Translations under genes and position numbers: made by a program
Shown: piece after piece, positions 9,548 through 18,076 of the stretch
Layout of the letters: the number at the start of each line of letters is the position of its first letter
Position numbering within the stretch: position 1 is the first letter of the stretch
NCBI RefSeq assembly: GCF_000258765.1
Contig: NZ_AJLT01000011.1
Location: 1-64,000, forward strand
DNA length: 64,000 bases
From: Gillisia marina
GTDB lineage: Bacteria > Bacteroidota > Bacteroidia > Flavobacteriales > Flavobacteriaceae
Direction of reading: 5' to 3'
The notes under the pieces: generated by a model
Seen by the model: the letters and a program-made list of their open reading frames with translations, nothing else
What the model was told of the DNA's origin: nothing
Database searches by the model: none

Positions 9548-11614
9548 CTATTTCAGTTTTTTATCCGAGAGACCTAGGCTCTTTGCCATATCCAATAAAC
9601 CGCCAAAAATGGTATGTTCTTCAGCATCATTAGATTTTTGTTTAAGATCCATCAAAAGCTTCGAAATAGTTAGATTTTTTATGTCTTCTGAAGAGATTCC
9701 ATATTTATCTGCAAAGTCTTTTACTCGTTCTAGTAAATTAGCATGAACATCCCCATTACCTAAAACTGCATCTTTAACATCCTGAATATTAGTGCTATTT
9801 TCAACCAATCTATCATAACCCTTGGCTTTAGTAATTTGACCTATAATTTGATCGAAGAACATGGTTTCACCACCAACGATGTCTATTTTAGCAGCTTTTA
9901 ATGCATCTCCTATAACTTGTGCTTGAGCATCTGCAATATCTTTTTGAATATTAATATGTGCTAGATCTACCTGCAGATCTTTATCTAAACGCAACTTAAA
10001 CTCCTCATGCTCTTTTCCAACACCATCTAACTTTTTCATGGCATTAGCTTTCTCCTCGATACCAGCGGCATCGGCAAGTGCTTTTTCCTTTATAACTGCA
10101 GCTTCAGCAAGACCATCCTTACGTTTAGCATCGGCTTTGGCTTCCATTCCAGACGCTTCAGCTTTAGCTTTCTTTTCAATAATACTTGCTTCCACAATTC
10201 CTTGTCGCTCATTCGCATCAGCCTTTGCATGCATCACTTGAGCTTCAGACATACCAACAGTAGCTTCCTCTTTCGCTTGCGCCTCTGCTAAAATTTTACG
10301 AGCATCTGCTTGCTTCTCACTAGCTTCTTTATGTGCTAATGCTTCAATATTTATTTCTTCTGCTTTTTGTTTTGCAGCTTCCTTTTGTGCTTCTGCAGCC
10401 TTAATTGTGGTTATTAAACTTTCTTCAGCATTTGCTTCAGCAATCGTGATCTTCACTTGTTTATCCCTATCTGCAGTTTTAAAAGCTTGAATATCTTTCA
10501 TATTTTCCTGCTCCTCTACCACTCCTTTTTCTAAGGTAACGCGATCTCTAATTACATCCTGAATATTCTTCTTCTCTACTTCAACAACTTTCTCCTTTTC
10601 AATCTGAGCCAGAGTGACAACTCTTTCACGCTCTGTTGCTTCTAATAAACGATCCTTTTCTACTCGTTCCGTTTCAACAGCTTCAGTGCGTTCTTTATTT
10701 TTGGCCGCTACGATAATTTGGCGCTCCATATTCTCTTCTGCAACTTTTACTTTCTCCTGAGTGAAAATTCTAGCAGTTTCAGATTTAAGGCGTTCTTCTT
10801 CTCCAACCTTGAGCGTTTCTGCTTGTTCACGAGACATGATATTAGCAATTTCCCGTTTTTGCTGCTCTTCTTTTTCTGCCAATTGCTTATCTAATTCAAG
10901 AATTGCCTCTCTCGCCTCTACATCCTGTTTACGAATTGTTTTTTCTTCATCTCGTTTAATAAGATTCGCTTTAACATTTTGAATCGCAGTTAGCTCGGTA
11001 ATCTTTTTAATACCTTCAGCATCTAGAATATTGTCTGGCTTAAGCTCTGTAACAGAGGTTTGTTCCAAAAAGTCGATTGCACAGTCTTCTAGAGTATATC
11101 CATTTAGGTCTGTTCCAATAATATCTACGATCTCATCCCTAAACTCGCGACGAGCCTCATAAAGCTCAATAAATTCGAATTTTTTACCAACTGTTTTTAA
11201 AGCTTCAGAAAATTTAGCTTCAAAAAGGTCTTCTAAAGTTTCAATCTTCGATGCTCGTTCCACACCTATGGTTTGAGCCACTTTCTTAATATATTCTACA
11301 TCATTATTAACCCTAACAAAGAAAGCAACTTTAATATCTGCACGCATATTGTCCTTACAAATAAGACCTTCATGCGCAATTCTTTCTATTTGTATCTTTT
11401 TAACCGATACATCCATAATTTCTACTTTATGGAAAACCGGTACAACATACATCCCTTTATCGGTTGCTACTTTGGTCCCTCCAAATCCGGTACGTATTAG
11501 CGCTTGTCCCTGAGGAACTTTTCTATAGAACATCGCAATGATTGCGAAGTAAACTATAATAAGAAATAATAAGACACCTAAACCTATGCCTATAATTGGT
11601 AAAATTGAATTCAT
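9548..11614 (-). CDS. Flotillin / YqiK-like SPFH membrane protein
   Basis: The protein has 688 residues. One N-terminal membrane helix (about 5-30) is followed by an SPFH domain to about residue 200 (YRKVPQGQALIRTGFGGTKV is the flotillin-type opening). A very long Glu/Lys/Ala-rich coiled coil covers about 210-600, then a short C-terminal region. Flotillins form membrane-bound ring assemblies linked to lipid domains. It lies 12 bases after the YqiJ-like gene, mirroring the yqiJ-yqiK pair of E. coli, and upstream of the DUF3686 ATPase. The function in this operon is inferred to be membrane scaffolding. Confidence 0.93.
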   Translation of the reverse strand: MNSILPIIGIGLGVLLFLIIVYFAIIAMFYRKVPQGQALIRTGFGGTKVATDKGMYVVPVFHKVEIMDVSVKKIQIERIAHEGLICKDNMRADIKVAFFVRVNNDVEYIKKVAQTIGVERASKIETLEDLFEAKFSEALKTVGKKFEFIELYEARREFRDEIVDIIGTDLNGYTLEDCAIDFLEQTSVTELKPDNILDAEGIKKITELTAIQNVKANLIKRDEEKTIRKQDVEAREAILELDKQLAEKEEQQKREIANIMSREQAETLKVGEEERLKSETARIFTQEKVKVAEENMERQIIVAAKNKERTEAVETERVEKDRLLEATERERVVTLAQIEKEKVVEVEKKNIQDVIRDRVTLEKGVVEEQENMKDIQAFKTADRDKQVKITIAEANAEESLITTIKAAEAQKEAAKQKAEEINIEALAHKEASEKQADARKILAEAQAKEEATVGMSEAQVMHAKADANERQGIVEASIIEKKAKAEASGMEAKADAKRKDGLAEAAVIKEKALADAAGIEEKANAMKKLDGVGKEHEEFKLRLDKDLQVDLAHINIQKDIADAQAQVIGDALKAAKIDIVGGETMFFDQIIGQITKAKGYDRLVENSTNIQDVKDAVLGNGDVHANLLERVKDFADKYGISSEDIKNLTISKLLMDLKQKSNDAEEHTIFGGLLDMAKSLGLSDKKLK

Positions 11615-11626
11615 AAAATTGGTTAT

Positions 11627-12337
11627 TTAATCGTTATATGATTGAACTAAGTAATAATTTGAGTCTGAAGATCTTTTTATTATTAAAATATTAGACCCAT
11701 ATGTTAAGGGCTTTCCGGTTAAGGATTTCACATAGATAGACATAGAATTTCCATCCACCTTCACCTCTGCATTTCCCATTTTATTTTCTGAAATAGAAGA
11801 CAATAACACTCCTTGTCTTCCCAGAAAATCTATAGCCACATCCCCATCTTTATTAAGGTTTTTGAAAAATCCCTTAAATGGTGTTGTAAAGAGTTTATTA
11901 ATGAATAGTGCCGGAAACAAAGCTAGCAGCATAATCAAAAACCCAAAAACGTTATCATAAGAATAGGTGATGGCCGTTGTAATCGTTGTCATGAACCACC
12001 ATAGAAAAATCCAACAAGTAAATGTGAACATAAATGGCAGACCTACAAAATTGAAGTAAATAAGAAAAATTTGCCACCATTTTAAGGGTTTCCTGCGCTT
12101 CCCAATCACATCATCTTGATTAATCTCTGCATTAGAAATATCTTCAAAATCCATATTTCCGCCTTCAATACCAGAATCTACTTCCAAATCTGCATCAAGG
12201 TCTACATCTATATCAAAATCAAGATCGAAATCTAAGCCTCCTATCATGGTGATTATCCAATATAGGATAAGCACTATTAAAAGAATGCTGAGCACCATGT
12301 TGACTTCAGAAAATAGTATATTTAATAAATCTGTCAA
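11627..12337 (-). CDS. YqiJ-like OB-fold inner-membrane protein (NfeD-related)
   Basis: A 236-residue membrane protein. A first helix at about 12-32 is followed by a very acidic loop (FDLDFDIDVDLDADLEVDSG), then hydrophobic helices at about 90-155 and a C-terminal beta-rich OB-fold-like segment (about 165-235). NfeD-type OB proteins commonly pair with flotillins, and this gene is immediately upstream of the flotillin. It follows pspA by only two bases, so the two are translationally close. The partner role is inferred from context and fold pattern. Confidence 0.85.
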   Translation of the reverse strand: MTDLLNILFSEVNMVLSILLIVLILYWIITMIGGLDFDLDFDIDVDLDADLEVDSGIEGGNMDFEDISNAEINQDDVIGKRRKPLKWWQIFLIYFNFVGLPFMFTFTCWIFLWWFMTTITTAITYSYDNVFGFLIMLLALFPALFINKLFTTPFKGFFKNLNKDGDVAIDFLGRQGVLLSSISENKMGNAEVKVDGNSMSIYVKSLTGKPLTYGSNILIIKRSSDSNYYLVQSYND

Positions 12338-12339
12338 TA

Positions 12340-13056
12340 TTAAGAGTCTTTAGAATTACTTAGACCTAATTGATTTTTGAGTTTTTCTAGGTCATCATTG
12401 GCCTTGGCTTTGGTTGTATCGGCTGCTTTATCAATTTCATCATCAATAGATTTGGAAGCATTTGCAATATCTCCATACGCCTCTGCCAACGCCTCTTCCT
12501 GAGCAACTTTCTCCTTCATTCGTTCCAACATAGAAACAGTTCCGGTACTATCCAGTTCAGCCATTTGCTTGTTCAAACTTTTGGTTGCATTGCTTACTTT
12601 AACGCGGGCTTTTAATGTTTTTAATTCATTCTCCCAGTTCCCAATATTGGCTTTAATAGTTTGAATGTTCTTTTGAAGTTGAGCGACATTATTATCGAAT
12701 TTTGCCGACTCTTCCTTTGCGCGAATCATTTGTTGATCTGCCATCTCCTTTTGAACCAAGGCTTCTTTAGCCAGTCTATCTGCCTCTGCGCTTTCCATTT
12801 CTTTGGAGTGCCCTTTCTTTAAAATGATAATCGCTTTATTCTGGTATTCTTCAGCTTTATTTTGAAATTCATCCTGATCGTTTTTTGCACGTATGGCCAA
12901 GGCCTTTACTTGAGCCAAAGCTTCTAGACTTTTATCTAGATCAAGTTTCATATCTCGAATTCCTTGTTCGGTCATTTTAATAGGGTCTTCCATATTATCT
13001 ATGGCAGAATTTGTTTCTGCTTGACCAATTTTAAATAATCGTTTAAATAAGTTCAT
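12340..13056 (-). CDS. PspA/IM30 family membrane-remodelling protein
   Basis: The 238-residue protein is almost wholly alpha-helical and charged. The start MNLFKRLFKIGQAETNSAID with DNMEDPIKMTEQGIRDM is the PspA/IM30 pattern: an amphipathic N-terminal helix, then the conserved dimer hairpin. These proteins are ESCRT-III relatives that bind stressed membranes. Downstream are an OB-fold membrane protein and a flotillin, a grouping seen in other PspA loci. No PspF or PspBC gene is nearby, so regulation is not of the enterobacterial type. Confidence 0.92.
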   Translation of the reverse strand: MNLFKRLFKIGQAETNSAIDNMEDPIKMTEQGIRDMKLDLDKSLEALAQVKALAIRAKNDQDEFQNKAEEYQNKAIIILKKGHSKEMESAEADRLAKEALVQKEMADQQMIRAKEESAKFDNNVAQLQKNIQTIKANIGNWENELKTLKARVKVSNATKSLNKQMAELDSTGTVSMLERMKEKVAQEEALAEAYGDIANASKSIDDEIDKAADTTKAKANDDLEKLKNQLGLSNSKDS

Positions 13057-13067
13057 AGTTGTATTTT

Positions 13068-13463
13068 TTAATATTTAGAAAATTCGATGATTTGCTCTGA
13101 GTACTCACTCATTAATAGGCTTAGGGAATTTAAGCTTCCTTCGAGCTCATTTAAATCCATGTTCTCTATTTGAAGAGTGTCCCTAAAGATAACTTTCTCT
13201 CCGCTTTCGTCTAGAACAAATGCACCGTGAATAATATCTCTGTTTTTTTGTAATAAGTCTTTAAAAATTCGCTCCGACTCATTGTTAATTTTGAAAATAA
13301 ATTGCTCCATAATCAAAATTGGAGGAGCTATTCCTAAGATTAAATTTCTAATTCCAGCTTCTTGTTTTTGAACTACAAGAATTCCATCGTCAAGGTTTTC
13401 CCTTGTTATATTGAAATTTAAATCCAGTAAAAAATCTCGGGTAATAGTTAGATGATTCTTCAT
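13068..13463 (-). CDS. YbjN / Tir-chaperone-like protein, first gene of the PspA-flotillin operon
   Basis: The 131-residue soluble protein has an alpha/beta pattern resembling YbjN/type III secretion chaperone-like folds; Flavobacteria homologues are often named molecular chaperone Tir. The conserved-looking core is REIIHGAFVLD-like (here RDIIHGAFVLDESGEKVIF) with a helical C-terminus. No signal peptide or membrane segment is present. It begins the minus-strand operon 11 bases before pspA. The family assignment comes from memory of similar proteins; the biochemical role is unknown. Confidence 0.7.
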   Translation of the reverse strand: MKNHLTITRDFLLDLNFNITRENLDDGILVVQKQEAGIRNLILGIAPPILIMEQFIFKINNESERIFKDLLQKNRDIIHGAFVLDESGEKVIFRDTLQIENMDLNELEGSLNSLSLLMSEYSEQIIEFSKY

Positions 13464-13808
13464 GTAAAATTTATAACGGTTAAAGGTAAATAATTACAAA
13501 GGTTAATAATACGAAAAAAGAATAATGCTATGGCTATAATTTTGAAATAGCCCAAGATGCAATGTGAAAAATTAATACTATCATTTTTGGTTAATTTAGT
13601 GGTTAATAATTGTTTTTTTGATGTACAGACGTAATAAAGCCTCATTAAAGCCGGCATTTTAACAAAAACTAATTATAGAAAAACTGTGACATCTTAAAAT
13701 TTATCGAATAAAATTGCTAAATAGATTAGCTATAATTAAATCATTTAGCTAATTTCGTTAGACTAATATACAATTAATTTTTAGTGTTGCAAATATAATT
13801 AGCAAATT
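13464..13808. promoter_or_regulatory. Divergent control region between the PspA operon and the LexA-like regulator
   Basis: An AT-rich 345-base gap separating two outward-facing transcription units. It contains the repeated word TTAGCTAA/TTGCTAA/TTAGCAAA on the regulator side and a near -7 box (reverse TACCTTTA, 13481-13488) on the operon side. An ORF across the left part has no protein-like features. Confidence 0.55.
13725..13753. promoter_or_regulatory. Inverted repeat, possible regulator operator
   Basis: ATTAGCTA, 13 bases, then TAGCTAAT form a perfect 8-base inverted repeat upstream of the XRE/LexA-like gene. Related words occur at about 13714-13722 (TTGCTAAAT) and 13799-13806 (TTAGCAAA). 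Spacing and symmetry suit a dimeric HTH protein. This is a sequence observation with an inferred role. Confidence 0.45.
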
Positions 13809-14570
13809 ATGTCATGTTTTGGAAAAAATATTCGAAAAATTCGAACGGTTAAAACTTTAAGTCAGCAATCTTTTGCCGAGCTTTTCGATTTAAAACGCGG
13901 AACATTAGGGGCTTACGAAGAAGGAAGAAGTGAGCCAAAAATAGAGACGATTATTAAGATTGCTAATTATTTTAGCATACCCATAGACGATTTGCTCACT
14001 AAAGAGTTAACCGTAAATAGCTTATTAAAGTTTAAGGGAGAAATTCCTGAAGATCAAGAAGAGCTTATCAAAGAACAATTTGCTACAATACCCTGTATTA
14101 CTCCAAAAAACAACAGCGATTATATTACTTATTTTGGCAAAGCTCATTTTATTAAGAGTATGCCTTGTTTGCAATTACCTATTAATATTGAAAAATCATT
14201 TAGAGGCTATACCGTTAATAGCCTAGAAATGAGCAACAATGATAAAGGCTTATTTCCAAAAGATATTGTTATAGGAGAATTTGTTCCTAAAAAAGTTTAT
14301 AAAAAAATTAATAATGGAGTGTTAGTCTTGGTGCTAGCTGACAAACAATTGATTTTAAGAAGACTCTTTATAACAGATGAGACATTAGTTTTAAGAGCAG
14401 ACCATAAAAATGTAGAAGAACTTTCCTTCAATCTTAAAGACATCAAAGAAATGTGGCGTATTCGCTATATTTTTTATCACCGTATTCCAGAGGTGACCGA
14501 TGGAATTGAGGATAAATTATTGTTTTTAGAACAAGAGTTTGAAAAACTTAAGTCCTCCAGAAAAATTTAA
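13809..14570 (+). CDS. XRE-family regulator with degenerate S24 (LexA-like) C-terminal domain
   Basis: The protein has 253 residues. An HTH_3 domain covers about 5-62 (IRKIRTVKTLSQQSFAELF, then GTLGAYEEGRSEPKIETI). An S24/LexA-like beta domain follows at about 110-215. Aligned by eye to LexA, the nucleophile Ser position reads Glu-Met in VNSLEMSNNDKGLF and the catalytic Lys reads Arg in QLILRRLF, so self-cleavage is unlikely. A coiled tail ends the protein. It faces the PspA-flotillin operon across a region with an inverted repeat, so it may control that operon and itself. Confidence 0.8.
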   Translation: MSCFGKNIRKIRTVKTLSQQSFAELFDLKRGTLGAYEEGRSEPKIETIIKIANYFSIPIDDLLTKELTVNSLLKFKGEIPEDQEELIKEQFATIPCITPKNNSDYITYFGKAHFIKSMPCLQLPINIEKSFRGYTVNSLEMSNNDKGLFPKDIVIGEFVPKKVYKKINNGVLVLVLADKQLILRRLFITDETLVLRADHKNVEELSFNLKDIKEMWRIRYIFYHRIPEVTDGIEDKLLFLEQEFEKLKSSRKI

Positions 14571-14576
14571 CCTAAG

Positions 14577-14610
14577 AAAAAAGCCTCTCAATTTCTTGAA
14601 AGGCTTTTTT
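14577..14610. terminator. Bidirectional terminator
   Basis: AAAAAAGCCTCTCAA-TTTC-TTGAAAGGCTTTTTT gives a 9-bp stem with one mismatch, flanked by A6 and T6. It lies between the convergent regulator and the tRNA gene and can serve both. Confidence 0.8.
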
Positions 14611-14618
14611 AAATTCTG

Positions 14619-14692
14619 TGGTCCCACCTGGACTCGAACCAGGGACCACCTGATTATGAGTCAGGTGCTCTAACCAGCTGAGCTATAGGACC
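14619..14692 (-). tRNA. tRNA with CAU anticodon (Ile2 or Met)
   Basis: The reverse strand folds as a 74-nt cloverleaf: acceptor GGTCCTA paired with TGGGACC, D-arm AGCTCAGCTGGTTAGAGC, anticodon loop CTCATAA with CAT, and T-loop GGTTCGAGTCC. CCA is not encoded. The GGTCC opening and anticodon stem favour the lysidine-modified isoleucine tRNA(CAU) over elongator methionine, but the two cannot be separated safely by eye. Confidence 0.9.
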
Positions 14693-14856
14693 GGCTCAAT
14701 AGGTGTAATGAGGGCGCAAATTTATGTAATTGCTTTTTAGTGAACAAGCATTTTTTGAAGAATGTTTCTTAGCCTTCCTCCCCAACAACACTAATACATT
14801 TAGGTTCAGCTTAGAAATTAAAATACAAACACCTTTTTCTACTTATTTATGCACGC

Positions 14857-15261
14857 TTAGTCAGGTTTTTCTTGGCACAATTCTACCAAAACCCCGTTAG
14901 CAGATTTTGGATGCATAAAGGCCACTAGTTTGTTATCTGCTCCAGATTTAGGAAAATCATTGAGTAAAACAAAGCCTTCTCCTTTTAACCGATCAATTTC
15001 AGATTGGATATCTTCAACATTAAATGCAAGGTGATGAATCCCTTCCCCACGCTTCTCCAGAAATTTAGCAATAGGACTCTCCGGGTTTGTAGCTGCCAAT
15101 AATTCAATTTTGCTGTCGCCAACCTTGAAAAATGAAGTGTCTACGCCTTCACTTTCCACCTTTTCTGTTTTATAACTAGCTACTCCCATAATAGCTTGAT
15201 ACGTTTTATTGGCTTCCTCTAAATTCTTAACAGCGATACCAATATGCTCTATTTTATTCAT
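14857..15261 (-). CDS. mce: Methylmalonyl-CoA epimerase
   Basis: The protein has 134 residues from the start MNKIEHIGIAVKNLEEANKT; a longer frame to 15306 lacks family similarity in its first 15 residues. It is a single-domain vicinal-oxygen-chelate protein with metal ligands in IEHIGIAV, GIHHLAFNV and VLVELCQ. It interconverts (R)- and (S)-methylmalonyl-CoA in propionyl-CoA metabolism. It is divergent from rbfA and has no mutase gene nearby. Confidence 0.93.
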   Translation of the reverse strand: MNKIEHIGIAVKNLEEANKTYQAIMGVASYKTEKVESEGVDTSFFKVGDSKIELLAATNPESPIAKFLEKRGEGIHHLAFNVEDIQSEIDRLKGEGFVLLNDFPKSGADNKLVAFMHPKSANGVLVELCQEKPD

Positions 15262-15387
15262 TCCTTGAGTTTTGTATTCTATAATTACTTCAGTAATTAG
15301 GCTCAACTTGTGGTTGACTTGCTTTTTACTTTTTTGTAACTTCTATCATATTTCCGATTATAAAAATACTATAATCTTTAAATATGC

Positions 15388-15395
15388 TACTTTTG
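15388..15395 (+). promoter_or_regulatory. Promoter -7 box immediately before rbfA
   Basis: TACTTTTG matches TAnnTTTG and ends four bases before the ATG at 15400. Transcription starting a few bases downstream would make a nearly leaderless mRNA. No -33 box is evident. Confidence 0.45.
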
Positions 15396-15399
15396 CAAG

Positions 15400-15793
15400 A
15401 TGGAAACAAATAGACAAAAAAAAAATAGGTGGGGTTTTGCAACAGGATTTAGCTGAAATCCTTCAAAATCACTTGAGAGATTCTGGGGTAAAGGGAGTTT
15501 TGATCTCTGTTTCTAAAGTAAAAGTAACCACAGATCTTTCTATTGCAAAAGCATATTTGAGTGTTTTTCCTTCAAAAAATGGGGAAGCAATCTTAAATGA
15601 TTTAAATGAGATAAAATATAAAATTAAACATGAGCTTGCACAGCGCACAAAAAATCAGTTGCGCAGAATGCCGGATCTCACATTTTATTTAGACGATTCT
15701 TTGGAATATATAGACCAGATTGAAAAATCTATGAAAGGGGAGCACAATCCTATTTCTTCACCAGATCTTTTAGACAAAAGGAAAAAATCTTAA
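15400..15793 (+). CDS. rbfA: Ribosome-binding factor A, one frameshift in a poly-A run
   Basis: RbfA helps mature the 30S subunit and 16S rRNA 5' end. ATG at 15400 gives METNRQKK and then leaves frame in an A10 run at 15416-15425. With A9 the protein reads METNRQKKIGGVLQQDLAEI onward, 130 residues, the usual Bacteroidota RbfA start and length. The uninterrupted frame in the data extends further upstream into non-homologous sequence, so that start is rejected. The KH-type body (VKGVLISVSKVKVTTDLSIAKAY region) is intact. The permease gene follows after one base. Confidence 0.88.
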
Positions 15794-15794
15794 A

Positions 15795-16994
15795 TTGAAT
15801 TTCCCCTTTTATATCGCGAGACGTTATTTGTTCACCAAAAGTTCGAATAATGCCATCAATATAATTACCATAATTGCTGCGATTGGGGTTTTTGCAGGTG
15901 CTTTTTCGTTATTTATAGTACTTTCAGGATTTTCAGGATTAAAAGATTTCAGTCTTTCTTTTACTAATGAATTTGATCCCGATCTTAAAATTCTTCCAGA
16001 AAGCGGGAAAACTTTTGACTTTTCTGAAGCTGAAAAAGTACGATTACTCGCAATTGAAGGAGTAAAAGCCTATTCAGAAATTATAGAAGAAAGAGTCTTT
16101 CTTGATTACAAATCTAAAAATCAGCCTGCTTTTATTAAAGGTGTAGATGCCAATTATAGAAAGGTGAACTCGATTGATAGTGCCATTGTTTTTGGTACTT
16201 GGCTAACGCAAAGTGAATTTCAGGTAGTTGCCGGAAATGGGATTTCCAGATTACTTTCTTTAAACACCTTCGATTATAATAATCTTTTGGATATCATGGT
16301 TCCTCGCCCGGGAAAAGGGCAAATCACAAATACCACACAAGCTTTCAATAAAGAAAGTGTAATAGTGACCGGGATTTACAGCTTAAATGAAGAATTAGAT
16401 AATAAATATATTTTTACTAATATTCAATTTGCTAGAGACTTATTGGAAATAAAGGAGGGACAGGTTTCTGCGATTGAGCTTAAAGTAGATCCAACCGTCG
16501 ATCTGGAATTAATTAGAAGTGAAATTGGAACTGTTTTCGATAATAACGTAATTATTAAAGATCGGGCGCAGCTAAATGAAACGCTCTACAAAATGCTAAA
16601 CACCGAAAATCTTGCGGTATATCTTATTTTCACCTTGGTTTTAATTATCGCCTTATTTAACGTGATTGGATCAATTATAATGGTGATCTTAGATAAGAGA
16701 GAAAATATTAAAACGCTTCACAATCTTGGAGCTACCAAAAAATCGATAAGAAATATCTTCTTCTTACAAGGCTCGTTAATGACCATTGTTGGAGGATTTT
16801 TAGGGTTGCTTTGCGGATTGATTCTAATCTATCTTCAGCTACAGTATAATTTTGTAATGATTACTCCTAGCCTGCCTTATCCTGTAAAGATTAAAGCTGA
16901 AAATATAATTCTGGTATTTTTAACTATTAGTATACTTGGGGTTTCTGCATCCTATATTGCAGCTAGTAGAAGTAAAAGCGCGCTCGATTCTTAA
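15795..16994 (+). CDS. LolC/LolE-type ABC transporter permease
   Basis: The protein has 399 residues. An N-terminal segment FPFYIARRYLFTKSS and first helix (about 20-45) are followed by a periplasmic MacB-like core (about 50-260) and three C-terminal helices (about 275-395) of the FtsX domain. This is the LolCDE/lipoprotein-release arrangement. The start is TTG, one base after rbfA, so it is cotranscribed. The ATP-binding partner is not in the window. The stop overlaps convergent dusB by four bases. Confidence 0.88.
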   Translation: MNFPFYIARRYLFTKSSNNAINIITIIAAIGVFAGAFSLFIVLSGFSGLKDFSLSFTNEFDPDLKILPESGKTFDFSEAEKVRLLAIEGVKAYSEIIEERVFLDYKSKNQPAFIKGVDANYRKVNSIDSAIVFGTWLTQSEFQVVAGNGISRLLSLNTFDYNNLLDIMVPRPGKGQITNTTQAFNKESVIVTGIYSLNEELDNKYIFTNIQFARDLLEIKEGQVSAIELKVDPTVDLELIRSEIGTVFDNNVIIKDRAQLNETLYKMLNTENLAVYLIFTLVLIIALFNVIGSIIMVILDKRENIKTLHNLGATKKSIRNIFFLQGSLMTIVGGFLGLLCGLILIYLQLQYNFVMITPSLPYPVKIKAENIILVFLTISILGVSASYIAASRSKSALDS

Positions 16995-17983
16995 GCGAAT
17001 TCAAATCCTGAGAATTCTCTTTCCACCTCATCAAAAGCAGCAAAAACATCTACTGAATCATCGCTAGTTACCATTTTCATTCGGTATTCCTTGAAATGTG
17101 GGATGCCTTTGAAATAATTGGTATAGTGTCTTCTAGTTTCAAAAACACCTAATTTCTCACCTTTCCAATCTATAGACATTTGTAAATGACGTCTTGCAGC
17201 ATCTACACGCTCCTCTAAAGTTGGAGGGTCTAAGTGTTGGCCCGTCTCAAAGAAATGTTTCACTTCTCTGAAAAACCAAGGATATCCTATACTAGCTCTC
17301 CCGATCATGGCACCATCTAAACCGTATTTATCACGCATTTCCATGGCTTTCTCCGGCGTATCTACGTCTCCATTCCCAAATACCGGAATATGCATTCTTG
17401 GGTTCTCCTTTACTTTTGCTATTGGAGCCCAATCGGCATTTCCTTTATACATCTGCACTCTGGTACGCCCGTGAATGGAAATAGCTGCACAACCTACATC
17501 TTGTAGGCGTTCGGCAACCTCTACTATTTTAATAGAATCTGTATCCCAACCCAAACGAGTCTTTACGGTAACCGGTAAGCTTGTATGCTCCACCATGGCT
17601 TTGGTAAGAGAAACCATGAGGTCTATATCCTTTAAGATTCCAGCTCCGGCTCCTTTAGAAACCACTTTTTTAACCGGGCATCCAAAATTAATATCGATAA
17701 TATCCGGTCCAGATTTTTCAACTATTTCTACAGATTGTAGCATAGATTCTAAGTTAGCACCAAAGATTTGGATGCCAACCGGGCGTTCTTTTTCGTAGAT
17801 ATCTAATTTCATCACACTCTTCGCGGCATCGCGAATAAGCCCTTCAGAAGAAATAAATTCGGTATATACTACATCTGCACCCTGCTCTTTGCATAAGGCA
17901 CGAAAAGGTGGATCACTCACATCTTCCATTGGTGCAAGCAACAACGGAAATTCTCCCACATCTATGTTTCCAATTTTAGCCAC
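16991..17983 (-). CDS. dusB: tRNA-dihydrouridine synthase, DusB type
   Basis: A 330-residue flavoprotein that reduces uridines in tRNA D-loops. An FMN-binding TIM barrel starts LLLAPMEDVSDPPFRALC. The catalytic Cys is in INFGCPVKKVVSKGAGAG near residue 100, and the C-terminal helical domain contains ETRRHYTNYFKG. Length and motifs are complete. Whether DusB is the exact subfamily is a judgement from overall similarity. Confidence 0.93.
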   Translation of the reverse strand: MAKIGNIDVGEFPLLLAPMEDVSDPPFRALCKEQGADVVYTEFISSEGLIRDAAKSVMKLDIYEKERPVGIQIFGANLESMLQSVEIVEKSGPDIIDINFGCPVKKVVSKGAGAGILKDIDLMVSLTKAMVEHTSLPVTVKTRLGWDTDSIKIVEVAERLQDVGCAAISIHGRTRVQMYKGNADWAPIAKVKENPRMHIPVFGNGDVDTPEKAMEMRDKYGLDGAMIGRASIGYPWFFREVKHFFETGQHLDPPTLEERVDAARRHLQMSIDWKGEKLGVFETRRHYTNYFKGIPHFKEYRMKMVTSDDSVDVFAAFDEVEREFSGFEFA

Positions 17984-18076
17984 TACTTCTTATTTAAGTG
18001 CTGCAAAATTAAGAAATTAGATCGAGTTTGCTAATAACTAAATTTAGGATTGAAATGTCTTTCAGAAAAAAGACTT

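Noticed and set aside
13460-13657. 65-codon minus-strand frame upstream of the YbjN-like gene
   Set aside because: Composition is random-looking, no family features, and it covers the divergent promoter region.
14619-14692. Definite call of tRNA-Met
   Set aside because: CAU anticodons belong to Met and lysidine-modified Ile tRNAs; the acceptor stem favours Ile2 but a covariance search is needed.
15272-15399. N-terminal 43-residue extension of rbfA including a hydrophobic segment
   Set aside because: An in-frame artefact of the A10 run; the RbfA start METNRQKK at 15400 with a -7 box just before it is better.
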